33,551 nucleotides of DNA from Acidobacteriota bacterium (GCA_003223325.1 QHYS01000241.1:1-33551); one strand, 5' to 3'. Positions 1 to 8,494 are shown, numbered from the stretch's first letter. Notes: generated from the letters alone by a model not told the origin. A program made the numbers and translations.

Positions 1-473
1 CGCCGCCCCAGCAAAGGCATTCTCGGCACCAAAATCGGTCATGGCTCGCTGTAGGCCTTCCGAATAGCCACGGCACTGCACTTCCGCCGATGCCGAAAAG
101 GGTCGTATCTCCGGCCCGCCACGGCCTTGGGTGAAGACCTCCTCTGCGATTTCAATTTCCCCTAGTCGCGTGTACCAGTAGAGGGTTTTTTTTCCTTTCG
201 GTTCACCCCTGGCTTAGCGTTGTATTCCTGTTCTTTTTTCTCCTGCTGGCGGCGTGCCCAACCATGTAGAACCTCATTCCCCATTTGCCGCAATTCTTCG
301 ATGATCCGTCTCTCGGCTTCGGCGGCTTTCTCGATATCCCCGCCAGCGTTCTCGATAATGCCGAGCATCGTCTCAATCTTGGCCTTCAGCTCTGGGTATT
401 CCTTCAGTCTTTCCTCCAAGGTCGCTTTGCTCGGAACAGAACTGTTCTCCATTTCCGAAAAGCGTTCTGCCAT
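1..473 (-). CDS. ISKra4-type transposase, 5' part, read by -1 frameshift; cut by window edge
   Basis: The first reading frame (start ATG at 473, stop at 162-164, 103 codons) encodes a charged helical segment with the motif RRIIEELRQMGNEVLHGWA, as I know it from the N-terminus of ISKra4-family transposases. It ends just after an A8 run (minus strand, plus positions 186-193) in the codon context gaa aaa aaa ccc, which contains the slippery heptamer A_AAA_AAA. Slipping back one base gives KKTLYWYTRLGEIEI and then RPFSASAEVQCRGYS and LQRAMTDFGAENAF, the conserved continuation of the family, open to the window edge. A ribosome-binding site (GGGAG) precedes the ATG. The rest of the transposase, including its catalytic residues, lies outside the window. 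A programmed frameshift is inferred from the heptamer; a chance one-base mutation in the homopolymer is the alternative. Confidence 0.8.
186..193 (-). promoter_or_regulatory. Slippery A8 run, candidate -1 recoding site
   Basis: Eight A residues on the minus strand are read in the zero frame as (g)aa aaa aaa, which fits the X_XXY_YYZ slippery pattern A_AAA_AAA known from bacterial frameshift signals. The family-conserved protein sequence switches to the -1 frame exactly here. I did not find a convincing stimulatory stem-loop or upstream Shine-Dalgarno element. Confidence 0.6.
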
Positions 474-790
474 GGGTTCTCCCTTGAGATGGATTTACCC
501 ATATTGACTTAAACAATTCTGAAGGAATTGTCCAGCCTAAACCCTCGGGGAGAATCTGCAAAGGTACCCCCGTTCAGCCTCCTTTGCCCAGAATTGACTC
601 GCACTTTCAATTGCACCCTCCCAAACGCCCAAACGCCAATTCTCGACAGATCCCTCCCCCGAATTGCTCGCTCAAGTCCTCCATCCTGGTAGGATGGAAG
701 TTTTACCACACGAGTAAAGTCCTCCGCTATTTCAGGAAGCGAGTCTCTTCACCATTAAGCTGGCAAATCCGCCTCTGCGGAATAGCTGGA
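474..790. other. Intergenic stretch with the presumed IS end
   Basis: No convincing gene is present. The stretch should contain the upstream terminus of the ISKra4-type element and the junction to chromosomal DNA, but I cannot place the terminal inverted repeat without the other end. An 8-bp perfect inverted repeat with a 3-base loop (TCCATCCT at 680-687, AGGATGGA at 691-698) is followed by TTTT at 701-704. It could be a weak terminator or part of the IS end. Confidence 0.4.
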
Positions 791-1324
791 TCACCGCGTG
801 AACGCCTTCGCCGGGTCGCGGCGGGCATCGCCGCCCAAGACTGGGCTGAACAGGAAATCGTGGAAGTCGCCCTTCAAACCGTCCATGCGAAGTACGGTGG
901 CAATCTGAGCCCAGTGGCGGATTTCGTGAACGAGGATATGGATAATGAATTTCTTTGGAGTCGCTCTTATCGGATTGTTTGCCATCACGTAGTCCCTCGG
1001 AGCATCCCATTCCCGAGTGGGAAGCGTTTCGACAAATTCCTTTAGCTCTGTGCGACTTTGCTGACCGAATCGAAACAGCGCTTCGATATTGTCGGTGGGA
1101 ATCGAGGCCGTATCGGTTAGCGGCTTATCAGAAAGCCGCTCTATGTAACGCGTTTCCGCGGAAAAGATATGCCTGACCAAGTCGCCCACGGTCTCAAACC
1201 GGCCATCGCCATGAGGCCCGGCGCTGATCTTCAGAACTTGATCGCCGTGCTGGCGGAGAAAGTCATGCCACTGGTGGCGCTCCCAATCGGTGTATTCGAC
1301 GAGCATACTCAGATCGATGAGCAT
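791..1324 (-). CDS. DinB-like metal-binding protein
   Basis: The product has 177 residues and the four-helix DinB/YfiT-type pattern. The likely metal triad is His52 (in LVRHIFSAE), His133 and His137 (in HILVHEIRHWAQ). Members of this superfamily bind a divalent metal and many act as thiol-dependent transferases or have no assigned reaction; the substrate here is unknown. I chose ATG 1324 because GGAGAG lies five bases upstream and the conserved domain begins there. An upstream in-frame ATG at 1450 would add 42 residues that read through an intergenic repeat, so it is unlikely. The protein has no signal peptide and is probably cytoplasmic. Confidence 0.85.
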   Translation of the reverse strand: MLIDLSMLVEYTDWERHQWHDFLRQHGDQVLKISAGPHGDGRFETVGDLVRHIFSAETRYIERLSDKPLTDTASIPTDNIEALFRFGQQSRTELKEFVETLPTREWDAPRDYVMANNPIRATPKKFIIHILVHEIRHWAQIATVLRMDGLKGDFHDFLFSPVLGGDARRDPAKAFTR

Positions 1325-1410
1325 TTGAACTCTCCAGCGATTCGTATTGGGGGGTCTCAATCCTAACAGAAACGCAGAGGGATTCTTCGCCCGCCACTCA
1401 AAGCTTACGC

Positions 1411-1450
1411 CGCGCAAACCACGCGCGCCGCGCTGCGCTCGGAATGACAA
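1411..1450. repeat. Short intergenic repeat, copy 1
   Basis: This sequence contains CGCGCAAACCACGCGCGCC followed by CTCGGAATGACAA and is shared, with a few changes and a gap, with 3447-3482. Both copies lie beside the M28 peptidase gene, one on each side. Similar elements ending in CGGAATGAC are common between genes in acidobacterial genomes; function unknown. Confidence 0.6.
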
Positions 1451-1474
1451 CTTTCAGGGCAACCCGGTGGCAGC

Positions 1475-3379
1475 TTAGCGGCGCTGGGCGAGGGTAACGG
1501 AGACTTTCAGGGGTTTGCCGTCGCGGAGGACGGTGACGTCTACGACGTCGCCGACTTTGCTACGGCGCAGCGCGTCGGTGAAATCGTAGAGATTGTGGAT
1601 AGGCTTGCCGGCGAAATCGACGAGCACGTCGCCGGCTTTCAGGCCGGCCTTTACGGCGGGAGAGCCGGGCTGGATATCGCTGAAGCGCACGCCGTTTTCG
1701 GATTGCCCAAAATCGGGAATGGAGCCGAACCAGGGGCCGTAGCCGCCACCTCCGCCGGTGTCGGTGACGCCACTATGCGGATCGTCAGCGGGGACGATGA
1801 CGAATTTGGGCCGCTCGGCGGCTGTATCAAGCTGCGTGATGACGCCGTCGATGAAGTCAAGCAATCGCGCGGCGTCGGTCGCGTTGATTTTGTCCCAGGT
1901 GTCGGACGGCTTGTGATAGTCGGAGTGCAATCCAGAGAAAAAGAAGAGCACGGGAATCTTGCGGGCCACGAATGACGTGTGGTCGCTGGCCGCGTAACCG
2001 CCTGCGGAATAGTCGAAGTGAAAAGACGAATTTTTCTGCGCGGCGAGGATGGACCCGAAGGACGAGCCGGTGCCCACGCCGCCGATATAGACTTTTTCGT
2101 CTTTGATGCGGCCGATCATATCCATATTGATCATGGCGATGGCCTTATCGAGCGGATGCGTGGGATGCTGCACCCAGTCAGCCGAGCCGAGCAGGCCGAG
2201 CTCTTCGCCGGCGAACGACATGAAAAGAATTCCGCGCGGAAGCTGGCCTTTGAGCGGAGCGAAAAGGCGCGCGAGTTCGAGGACTCCGGCGGTGCCGGAG
2301 GCATTGTCGTCGGCGCCCGAATGTATCTGCCCGATCTGCGAAGGAGCGAGCGAATCGACATTGCCGTAGCCCAGATGGTCATAGTGCGCGCCCACGATGA
2401 TGTATTCATCGGTTTTGCCGGGCAGATAAGCCAGTACGTTGTTTACCGTGGCGTGGAGCATCTCGATCTGGACGTCGACGCTTAAGCGCAGCGTGGCGGG
2501 AAAGGCGAAGGATTCGGGCTTGGTGTTCGCGTTGATCTGATCCTGCACGGCGGGAAGCGATTTGCCCGCGGCGGCAAACCAGTCTTGCGCGACTTTATTT
2601 TTGGCTTGCACGAGCAGGATGCCGGCGTTCTCCGGACCGCTGACGCTGCCGAAGCGCGTCAGCACGTCCTCTTCGCCATCGCCAAGTTTGCCGTTGACGA
2701 GAACGACGGCCTTGGCTCCGTGATTGCGGGCGTTGATCGCTTTGGTGATCAACGCGGCGTGCTGCGTGAGTCCCTGATTTCCGCTCTTGGCGGCGAAGCC
2801 AGCGGGCTCGTAGCGCAGCAGGACGACGATTTTGCCTTGCACGTCGACGCCGGTGTAGTCGTCGTAGCCAAATTCACCCGCAGAGGCGCCGTAGCCGGCA
2901 AAGACCATTGGAGCTTCCACCTGCCCTGAAGAGGAAAAGCTCAAGGGGACAAAATCTTCATTCAGCTTGAGAGTTCCTTTCTTGCCGCCGACTTCTTCGT
3001 GCAAATCGTTGTGCGCGACTAGTTTCGCGCCGGTGGTCACGGCGAAGGGCTGGAAATAGCCTTGTGTTCCAGCAGGATCGAGGCCGAGACTCTGATAACG
3101 CTGCTCGAGAAGATGCGCGGCGCGGTCGATGCCTTTTGTCCCTGCGCCGCGGCCCTCCATGTCGGGAGAGGCGAGCGTTCTGACGCTATCGATATAGCGG
3201 GTGGCGTCGGCTTTGCCGAGAGCAGGTGCCGTAGCGGGCGCCTGCGCGGGCGCGGCCACGGCGAGAGCCAGCGCCAGCACGGCCGCAAGCGCGGGTACGA
3301 GAAAACGCCGACGCGGCCAAGGCACCTCGTATGGATTCGGGCAAAAGCGAAGTGATTGCGGCATAAGTGCAACCAGCAT
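1475..3379 (-). CDS. Secreted M28-family zinc aminopeptidase with PA and PDZ domains
   Basis: The 634-residue product has a positively charged N-terminus (PWPRRRF), a hydrophobic segment at about residues 26-44 and a probable signal-peptidase site near APAQA. Residues about 130-300 look like a protease-associated (PA) insert. The M28 core carries the expected ligands: His332 (GAHYDH), Asp357 (SGADDN), catalytic Glu392 and ligand Glu393 (AGEELG), Asp420 (NMDMIG) and His489 (YHKPSDT). A C-terminal PDZ domain spans about 562-632 (IQPGSPAVKAGLKAGDVL). Family members release N-terminal residues from peptides, here probably in the periplasm or outside the cell. Neither ATG 3379 nor the in-frame ATG at 3364 has a clear ribosome-binding site, so the start is uncertain by five codons. 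Confidence 0.93.
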   Translation of the reverse strand: MLVALMPQSLRFCPNPYEVPWPRRRFLVPALAAVLALALAVAAPAQAPATAPALGKADATRYIDSVRTLASPDMEGRGAGTKGIDRAAHLLEQRYQSLGLDPAGTQGYFQPFAVTTGAKLVAHNDLHEEVGGKKGTLKLNEDFVPLSFSSSGQVEAPMVFAGYGASAGEFGYDDYTGVDVQGKIVVLLRYEPAGFAAKSGNQGLTQHAALITKAINARNHGAKAVVLVNGKLGDGEEDVLTRFGSVSGPENAGILLVQAKNKVAQDWFAAAGKSLPAVQDQINANTKPESFAFPATLRLSVDVQIEMLHATVNNVLAYLPGKTDEYIIVGAHYDHLGYGNVDSLAPSQIGQIHSGADDNASGTAGVLELARLFAPLKGQLPRGILFMSFAGEELGLLGSADWVQHPTHPLDKAIAMINMDMIGRIKDEKVYIGGVGTGSSFGSILAAQKNSSFHFDYSAGGYAASDHTSFVARKIPVLFFFSGLHSDYHKPSDTWDKINATDAARLLDFIDGVITQLDTAAERPKFVIVPADDPHSGVTDTGGGGGYGPWFGSIPDFGQSENGVRFSDIQPGSPAVKAGLKAGDVLVDFAGKPIHNLYDFTDALRRSKVGDVVDVTVLRDGKPLKVSVTLAQRR

Positions 3380-3446
3380 CTAATTTTTGGTGCAGCGTGT
3401 CAATGCGAGAGGAGATTTCTCGTTTACAGGCATGCAACAGACCAGG

Positions 3447-3482
3447 CGCGCAAACCACGCGCGCCACAGCCTCGGAATGACA
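3447..3482. repeat. Short intergenic repeat, copy 2
   Basis: This is the second copy of the element at 1411-1450. It has the same CGCGCAAACCACGCGCGCC block and the same CTCGGAATGACAA end, with the middle changed and shortened by about four bases. Confidence 0.6.
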
Positions 3483-3546
3483 AGCGCCGTTAGACAGATG
3501 CGCCGGGCGGGCTGCCAAGCGAAGAATGGGGCGCCACAAAAAAGAC

Positions 3547-4896
3547 TTAATTGCTGCCGGGACGGCCGGAGTAGGAGACGCGCCAGATGGAATTCGATCC
3601 ATCGTCGCTGACGAGCAGCGCGCCGTCACTCGCAACGGTTACGCCGACCGGGCGGCCCCAGACTCTGCCATCGGGCGTGACAAAACCGGTGACGAAATCC
3701 TCGTAGGCACCGGTGGCCTTGCCGTGTTCCACCTGCACGCGGATCACTTCATATCCTGTGCGCGTCTCGCGGTTCCAGGAACCGTGTTCGGCGGCGAAAA
3801 TCTGGCCCTTATATTCCGACGGAAACTGATTACCTTCGTAAAAGGCGATTTCGAGCGAAGCATTGTGCGGCTGCAGGAGCACGTCGGGTACTACCACTTT
3901 GTCTTTCAACTCGGGATGCTTGCCGGCGTGACGCGGGTCCTGGTGGCCGCCGGTGTAATACCAGGGCCAGCCGTAAAAGCCACCGTTCTGAACGTGTGTG
4001 ATGTAATCGGGAGGCAGATTATTGCCGAGCGCGTCGCGCTCGTTAGTGGAACACCAGAGATCGCCGGTTTCCGGCTGGATGGCTTCGCCGACGCAGTTGC
4101 GGATGCCGGAAGCAAAGACTCGCAGGCCGGTGCCATCGGGATTGAACTCCAGCACGTTGGCGCGGTGAACCTCGGCGGGATTGTTATCAGCGTCGTCCAC
4201 ATTCGAGCGAGAGCCCACGGCAACGAACATTTTCTTGCCATCGCGCGAGAAGACGACGTCCCGAGTCCAATGGCCGCCGCCATTGGGATCGTCTGAATCA
4301 CCGCTCGGAAGCGTCTTCACGATGATTTCCGCCGGGCCGCGCGCCTTCAAATCTCCATTGCCATAGGGAAGTCGCACGACGGAATTGGTATTGCCGACAT
4401 AGATGTACTGTGGGTTCGCTCCCGGTGGGTAAAAGGCCATGCCGAACGGCCGATTGAACCCGCTTGCGAATACCGCAACGCTCTCGGCTTTGCCATCTTT
4501 CATGCCGTGCAGCACTTTGATTTCGCCGGCTCGGCTATCTGCCACAAAGACGTCGCCATTCGGGGCCGTCCGCAATTCGCGCGGCTGCGTGAAGTCTGTT
4601 GCAAAAAGCTGTACCTGGAAACCGGGCGGCACCTGAAGCGAGGCGTCCGCGGGGCGCGGAACGACGTGACTTTGATTCGCGGCGGACGGCGTGGCGTAGG
4701 GAGCGGGCAAATCCGCGACGGTAATCTTGCGGAAGGTGCCGGGCTTTTCCGTGGCGGTGGAGGAAAATGCCGCCGCGCCTGTTAGCACCGTCCCGGACTC
4801 GCCCTCGGCCAAGGCGAAGGCGACGGAAATTCCGGCACAAACGGTTGCTAGCGAAAGGAACAGGAAGAAAGCTCGTTTCTGAGATATTCGTTTCAT
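3547..4896 (-). CDS. Exported PQQ-type sugar / sorbosone dehydrogenase-like beta-propeller
   Basis: After a signal peptide (MKRISQKRAFFLFLSLATV) the protein shows the six-bladed propeller pattern of the soluble glucose/sorbosone dehydrogenase family. It begins with PPGFQVQLFATDFTQPRELRT, continues with FNRPFGMAFYPPG, HWTRDVVFSRDGKKMFVAVGS, GFYGWPWYYTGG and AAEHGSWNR, and ends with a last blade GRPVGVTVASDGALLVSDD. Such enzymes oxidise sugars or aldehydes with PQQ in the periplasm; the substrate cannot be read from the sequence. ATG 4896 is chosen because GGAGAGGG lies six bases upstream; an ATG at 4917 lies beyond that site. It diverges from the M24 gene at 5054. Confidence 0.9.
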   Translation of the reverse strand: MKRISQKRAFFLFLSLATVCAGISVAFALAEGESGTVLTGAAAFSSTATEKPGTFRKITVADLPAPYATPSAANQSHVVPRPADASLQVPPGFQVQLFATDFTQPRELRTAPNGDVFVADSRAGEIKVLHGMKDGKAESVAVFASGFNRPFGMAFYPPGANPQYIYVGNTNSVVRLPYGNGDLKARGPAEIIVKTLPSGDSDDPNGGGHWTRDVVFSRDGKKMFVAVGSRSNVDDADNNPAEVHRANVLEFNPDGTGLRVFASGIRNCVGEAIQPETGDLWCSTNERDALGNNLPPDYITHVQNGGFYGWPWYYTGGHQDPRHAGKHPELKDKVVVPDVLLQPHNASLEIAFYEGNQFPSEYKGQIFAAEHGSWNRETRTGYEVIRVQVEHGKATGAYEDFVTGFVTPDGRVWGRPVGVTVASDGALLVSDDGSNSIWRVSYSGRPGSN

Positions 4897-4984
4897 GGCG
4901 CACCCTCTCCCAGGCATTCTACTCCATATTCCAGGAACGCGGGATTGGCCGCGAGCCCCGGTCGCGAAACGCGAAAGCGGCGGC

Positions 4985-5011
4985 TTGACGCAGGCGGGGA
5001 GTTGCTATAGA
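4985..5011 (+). promoter_or_regulatory. Candidate sigma70-type promoter for the M24-fold gene
   Basis: TTGACG at 4985-4990 and TATAGA at 5006-5011 are separated by 15 bases, shorter than ideal. The site lies about 45 bases upstream of the GTG start at 5054, in the divergent intergenic region. Confidence 0.35.
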
Positions 5012-5053
5012 AGGCGTACAAGCCGAGCGAACGATTCGTTCCGGAGGTGTCAC

Positions 5054-6415
5054 GTGGAAACGGCCTCACGCAAAGCCAAGGACGGCGCATTTTCGCGTAG
5101 GAAACTGCTCCAGGGAGCTTCCGCCGGAATTGCGGCTTCCCTGTTAGCGTCGTCGGGTTCGAGCTGGGCTCAAAACGCGCAAAGCGAGCGCGGATCCCCG
5201 GGCGGGCAACGGCTCGCCGCGATTACGCCGGAGTCGTTGCCCAAGGCGTGGTCGCGCGAGGAGATCCAGCGGCGGTGGCAGGCCGTTCGGCAGAAGATGA
5301 AGGAAGTGGAGCTCGACTGCCTGTTGGTCTGCCAGCATCATCCGGGAGAGATGATCTCAGAGCGGCAGGATGGAGACGCGGATATCGAGTATTTGACGGG
5401 AATCTCGCTGCCTTACAAGTGGGTGGTTTTGCCGATCGAGGGCAAAGTGGCAGCGATCTCCACGAACCAAGTGAAAGGAGCGCGAGAAGAGAAGCTGTCG
5501 CAGGAGCGAGGAATCGATGTTCGCATCGTGGATGGCCCTTGGTCCGCATCAATTATTGACGTGATGCGCGAAGCCAACGTGGCGCAGGGACGCATCGGCG
5601 TGACGGATTTAGTGGACGCCTCGCGGCAGCCCGAAGGCGAAGTCAGCTATACCACGTACGATCGCTTGCTGAAGGTATTTCCTCAGGCGAAATTCCAGCC
5701 GGCCAGCTATCTCATCGATGGGGTCGCGGCGCTGCACAGCCCGGAAGAGATCGCCGTTCTCGAAAAAACGACGCAGGTGGCTGAACTGGGCCTGCAAGCG
5801 ATGTTCGAGACGGCCCGGCCCGGCGTGGCGCAACGGGTGGTCTGGCTGGCCATGTTCAACGCCATGGTGAATGCCTCCGGCGAGCGCCCCTTCCGCGTTT
5901 CGGTTCGCGCAGACGGCCCGGGCAATAGCGCGCTCAATCGGCCGCTCGAGGAAGTGATGCGCGCGGGACAGGTGTTGAGTCAGGAGTGCTCCGGATGCGT
6001 GCTCGGTTACGGTTCGCAGGTGAATCACTCCGTGGTGGTCGGCTCTCCGGCTCCAGCCGATTGGGATGCTGCGGCTAAGGACAGCCTAGATGCATTCGGG
6101 GAGATGGTCGCGCTGATCGCTCCGGGAAAAATGGTGAAGGAAATCTGCGCGCCTTACGACAAACGGCTCGTCACCCGAGGCGACAAACCCGGCGCATTGG
6201 TGATTCATTCCGGCGGATTGGGCACTTTGCCGCGCGGCGGCTCGGCCGGCGCCGTGGGACAAATCGTGCTTCAGGCGGGAATGGTCTTCGACGTGAAGCC
6301 GGCCTTCCGGTTGAAGAATGGAGGTACGGCGCAGTTTGGCGATTCCGTTGCGGTTACCGAGAATGGAGCGCGCCGGCTCGGCAAGCGGGAGATGAAAGTC
6401 GTCAAGCTGAGTTGA
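5054..6415 (+). CDS. Tat-exported M24 (creatinase/prolidase-fold) protein lacking most metal ligands
   Basis: GTG 5054 is chosen because GGAGG sits six bases upstream; the reading frame stays open further upstream without another good site. The N-terminus has a Tat signal (SRRKLLQGASAGIAASLLA, about residues 14-32). A creatinase-like N-terminal domain follows, then the pita-bread domain from about residue 235. In active M24 aminopeptidases five ligands (D, D, H, E, E) hold two metals. Here the first region reads LSQECSGCVLGYGSQVNHS (Glu and Gln in place of the two Asp), the IEPG region reads DVKPAF, and the last region reads QFGDSVAVTE without the Glu. A His in VIHSGGLG may remain. The protein therefore looks metal-free, like creatinase, or non-catalytic. 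Reaction unknown. Confidence 0.85.
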   Translation: METASRKAKDGAFSRRKLLQGASAGIAASLLASSGSSWAQNAQSERGSPGGQRLAAITPESLPKAWSREEIQRRWQAVRQKMKEVELDCLLVCQHHPGEMISERQDGDADIEYLTGISLPYKWVVLPIEGKVAAISTNQVKGAREEKLSQERGIDVRIVDGPWSASIIDVMREANVAQGRIGVTDLVDASRQPEGEVSYTTYDRLLKVFPQAKFQPASYLIDGVAALHSPEEIAVLEKTTQVAELGLQAMFETARPGVAQRVVWLAMFNAMVNASGERPFRVSVRADGPGNSALNRPLEEVMRAGQVLSQECSGCVLGYGSQVNHSVVVGSPAPADWDAAAKDSLDAFGEMVALIAPGKMVKEICAPYDKRLVTRGDKPGALVIHSGGLGTLPRGGSAGAVGQIVLQAGMVFDVKPAFRLKNGGTAQFGDSVAVTENGARRLGKREMKVVKLS

Positions 6416-6453
6416 ACCGAGCTGCAGGGACTCTTCGAGACGACCTAGCCGAG

Positions 6454-7392
6454 CTAAGGGCGTGTCTTGCGGTATGCTCCCGGGCTCGTGCCCATAAATG
6501 TTTGGAAGGCGCGGCTTGAAGCTATTTCTGATTCGTAGCCAACACGTCGGGCAATCTCCGAAAGCTTTCGTCCGATGTCCGGAGATACCATGCGGCTTTG
6601 TGCGCGCGCCATCTGGCTACATATCTCAACGCGGGTCTCCGACCAGCTTCGTGAATTTCGCTGCGAATGAGGTGTGGCAACAGTCCAGTGATTCTCGGGT
6701 CGCCTGTGAATGTTGGTAATGGCCATCCCGACCTGAGGGTCCTTCAAGGCTCTGACCCATGGTCGTCGCGGCCCGCCGAGGTCGGAGAACTGAAGTAAGC
6801 TCGAACGACTTGAATGAACAGAACATCCGATAGCCTCGCAACCAATGCCTCGGCGCCGGGCCGCATGACGCGAGTCTCCGTTTCGATCTGTGGAGTGTAT
6901 CCAGGCCGCCATGCGGTTGTTCTTTCTCTGAATGTGAATAACTTTCGGAAGATTGGCGAGGAGGGGAGACTACTTCGGCCTTCGAGTTGAAATCCGCCGC
7001 AAAGAAGTACGGTAGTGGGTCCACGAGTCCCCATGCGGAGCGGGATGCCCTCTTCGAGCGGGTTTTGCACGATGAGCACCTCTAACGGCGTAGGTGATGT
7101 TGCAGGGAGCATCGCGCAAGGAATGGGCGTGCCCGTGAGGGAGCACGATCAAGTCTCCGCGAGAAACTGCGATTTTTTGTTTCTCGCCTTCGACCTCGAG
7201 CCAGCCCCTTCCCCGGGCAATCGTGTGAAAACCGCCGGTTGGTTTTCTATCCACACTAAATGCCCAAGGCCGGCGGAGATCCGATCGACAGTAGATGGCG
7301 CCGCGAACGTACAAATGGGCTAGCAGGTCGTTGAGGGCACCTTGTCCCGCGAATTGGTTCAAACGTTTCAAGTTCCCACCGGCCATTGCCAT
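6454..7392 (-). pseudogene. AraC-family transcriptional regulator, multiply frameshifted
   Basis: Pieces of one cupin-type AraC regulator are spread over all three minus-strand frames. The N-terminal cupin part (RGDLIVLPHGHAHSL) is read to about 7100. A second piece (TTVLLCGGFQLEG, VMRPGAEALVARLSDVLFIQVVRAY) covers about 7100-6790. A third (WVRALKDPQVGMAITNIH) follows, with a short fragment in yet another frame (SFAAKFTKLVGD near 6650). The C-terminal helix-turn-helix end (LSEIARRVGYESE, GTSPGAYRKTRP) returns to the third frame. At least four or five shifts are needed to join these, so the gene is decayed and one sequencing error cannot explain it. The intact family uses a cupin sensor and two HTH motifs to control nearby genes; no target can be named here. 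Confidence 0.85.
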
Positions 7393-7575
7393 CAGTGCAA
7401 GCGCTGAAAAGTATTCGTGTCACATCCCCTGAGTCAACAAGTCGGACGAATGGTTAGGAACTACGGGGTTTCGGTAATTGCAGAGGAGCTTGTGCCTGAG
7501 GTAAAACCAGAACCTCCAAAGTTCTGAGCAATCCGTCGTCGCTCGATCCCGATAAATCTATCTGAGGGGGCAGGA

Positions 7576-8052
7576 ATGGCAAAGTCGCAGGAGATCGTGC
7601 TCGCCTACCAACAGGCCCTTGGCAGGAAGGACTTTCAAGCTGCGCGCAAGCTGCTTCACGACGACTCGGAATTCCGCGGACCATTCGATACATTTCACAG
7701 AGCTGACGACTATTTGCACGCGATTCAAGAGCTGTCTGCGATTGTGGAGGACGTCGACATTCTAAGGGTATTTGAAGATGCAAATGATGTCAGTCTCTTT
7801 TGCGATGTCAAGACAAAGACGGTCGGTACGTCGTTGGTGGCGGAATGGTACAAGGCCAACGAAGGCAAGATCGTATCTGTGCGGGCCGCCTTCGACCCGC
7901 CCCTTTGCGGCCATGTTCAGCAAAGGGGCAGGATCCCAAGCGCGGACCGGATCGGGCGTCGAGTGGCCTTGCATCGCAGTCATGCCAGTGTCGTCTGGCA
8001 TGCCGTCGTAGCGCGCGGAGATTGGCAGAGTTCTCCACCAGACGCATCGTAA
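7576..8052 (+). CDS. SnoaL / NTF2-like protein, C-terminus probably frameshifted
   Basis: The first 110 or so residues show the NTF2-like pattern of small SnoaL-type proteins (IVLAYQQALGRKDFQAARKLLHDDSEFRGP, ending in GKIVSVRAAFD). In relatives I know, the protein ends soon afterwards with a segment like ARPFAAMF. Here RPFAAMFSK is encoded in the next frame from about 7898, while the open frame continues with about 45 residues of unrelated sequence. A one- or two-base indel near 7895 is therefore likely. The start is supported by GAGGGGG and AGGA just upstream. Such folds include isomerases, hydrolases and binding proteins; the role here is unknown. Confidence 0.65.
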   Translation: MAKSQEIVLAYQQALGRKDFQAARKLLHDDSEFRGPFDTFHRADDYLHAIQELSAIVEDVDILRVFEDANDVSLFCDVKTKTVGTSLVAEWYKANEGKIVSVRAAFDPPLCGHVQQRGRIPSADRIGRRVALHRSHASVVWHAVVARGDWQSSPPDAS

Positions 8053-8065
8053 ATTCAACATTGAA

Positions 8066-8494
8066 GTGAGTACGATCGCCGTGGCCTCGATACGCCACTT
8101 TTCGCCCGAACTATTCAACTTTTTGAGCGAGCTCAGCGCTCATAACAACCGCGACTGGTTCCAAAAAAACAAGCAACGCTACGAAACCCAGGTGAGAGAC
8201 CCGCTGCTGCGCTTCATCGCGGACCTCGGACCAGGCCTGCACAAAATCAATCCCCACATTGTTGCGGACCCGAGCACAGTGAGAGGGTCCATGATGCGCA
8301 TCTACCGGGATATCCGGTTTTCCAAGGACAAGAGTCCCTATAAAACGTAGTTAGCCGCCCACTTCTGGCATGAAAACGGGAAGGAAGAGGACACGCCGGC
8401 CTTCTACCTCCGCTTGGAACCAGGCGGCTCGCTAATCGGGGCTGGGATCTGGCATCCTGAGCCGCGTGCACTGAAGAAACTTCTGCCCCTCTAG
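8066..8494 (+). pseudogene. DUF2461-family gene with internal stop and lost 3' part
   Basis: The reading frame begins at GTG 8066 with the family signature (FSPELFNFLSELSAHNNRDWF, then MMRIYRDIRFSKDKSPYKT) and hits TAG at 8348-8350. The same frame continues with the expected family sequence (AAHFWHENGKEEDTPAFYL, LEPGGSLIGAGIWHPEPRAL) until a second stop at 8492-8494. The usual remaining half of the roughly 220-residue family is absent downstream. A nonsense mutation and a 3' deletion have both occurred. The biochemical role of DUF2461 is unknown. No ribosome-binding site is visible before the GTG. Confidence 0.85.

Noticed and set aside
584-1045. Open frame of 153 codons on the plus strand before and across the DinB-like gene
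   Set aside because: It overlaps the well-supported minus-strand gene, shows no family pattern and has no ribosome-binding site.
1979-2485. Long plus-strand frame inside the M28 peptidase gene
   Set aside because: It is the complement of a strongly conserved zinc peptidase region and only reflects GC-rich codon structure.
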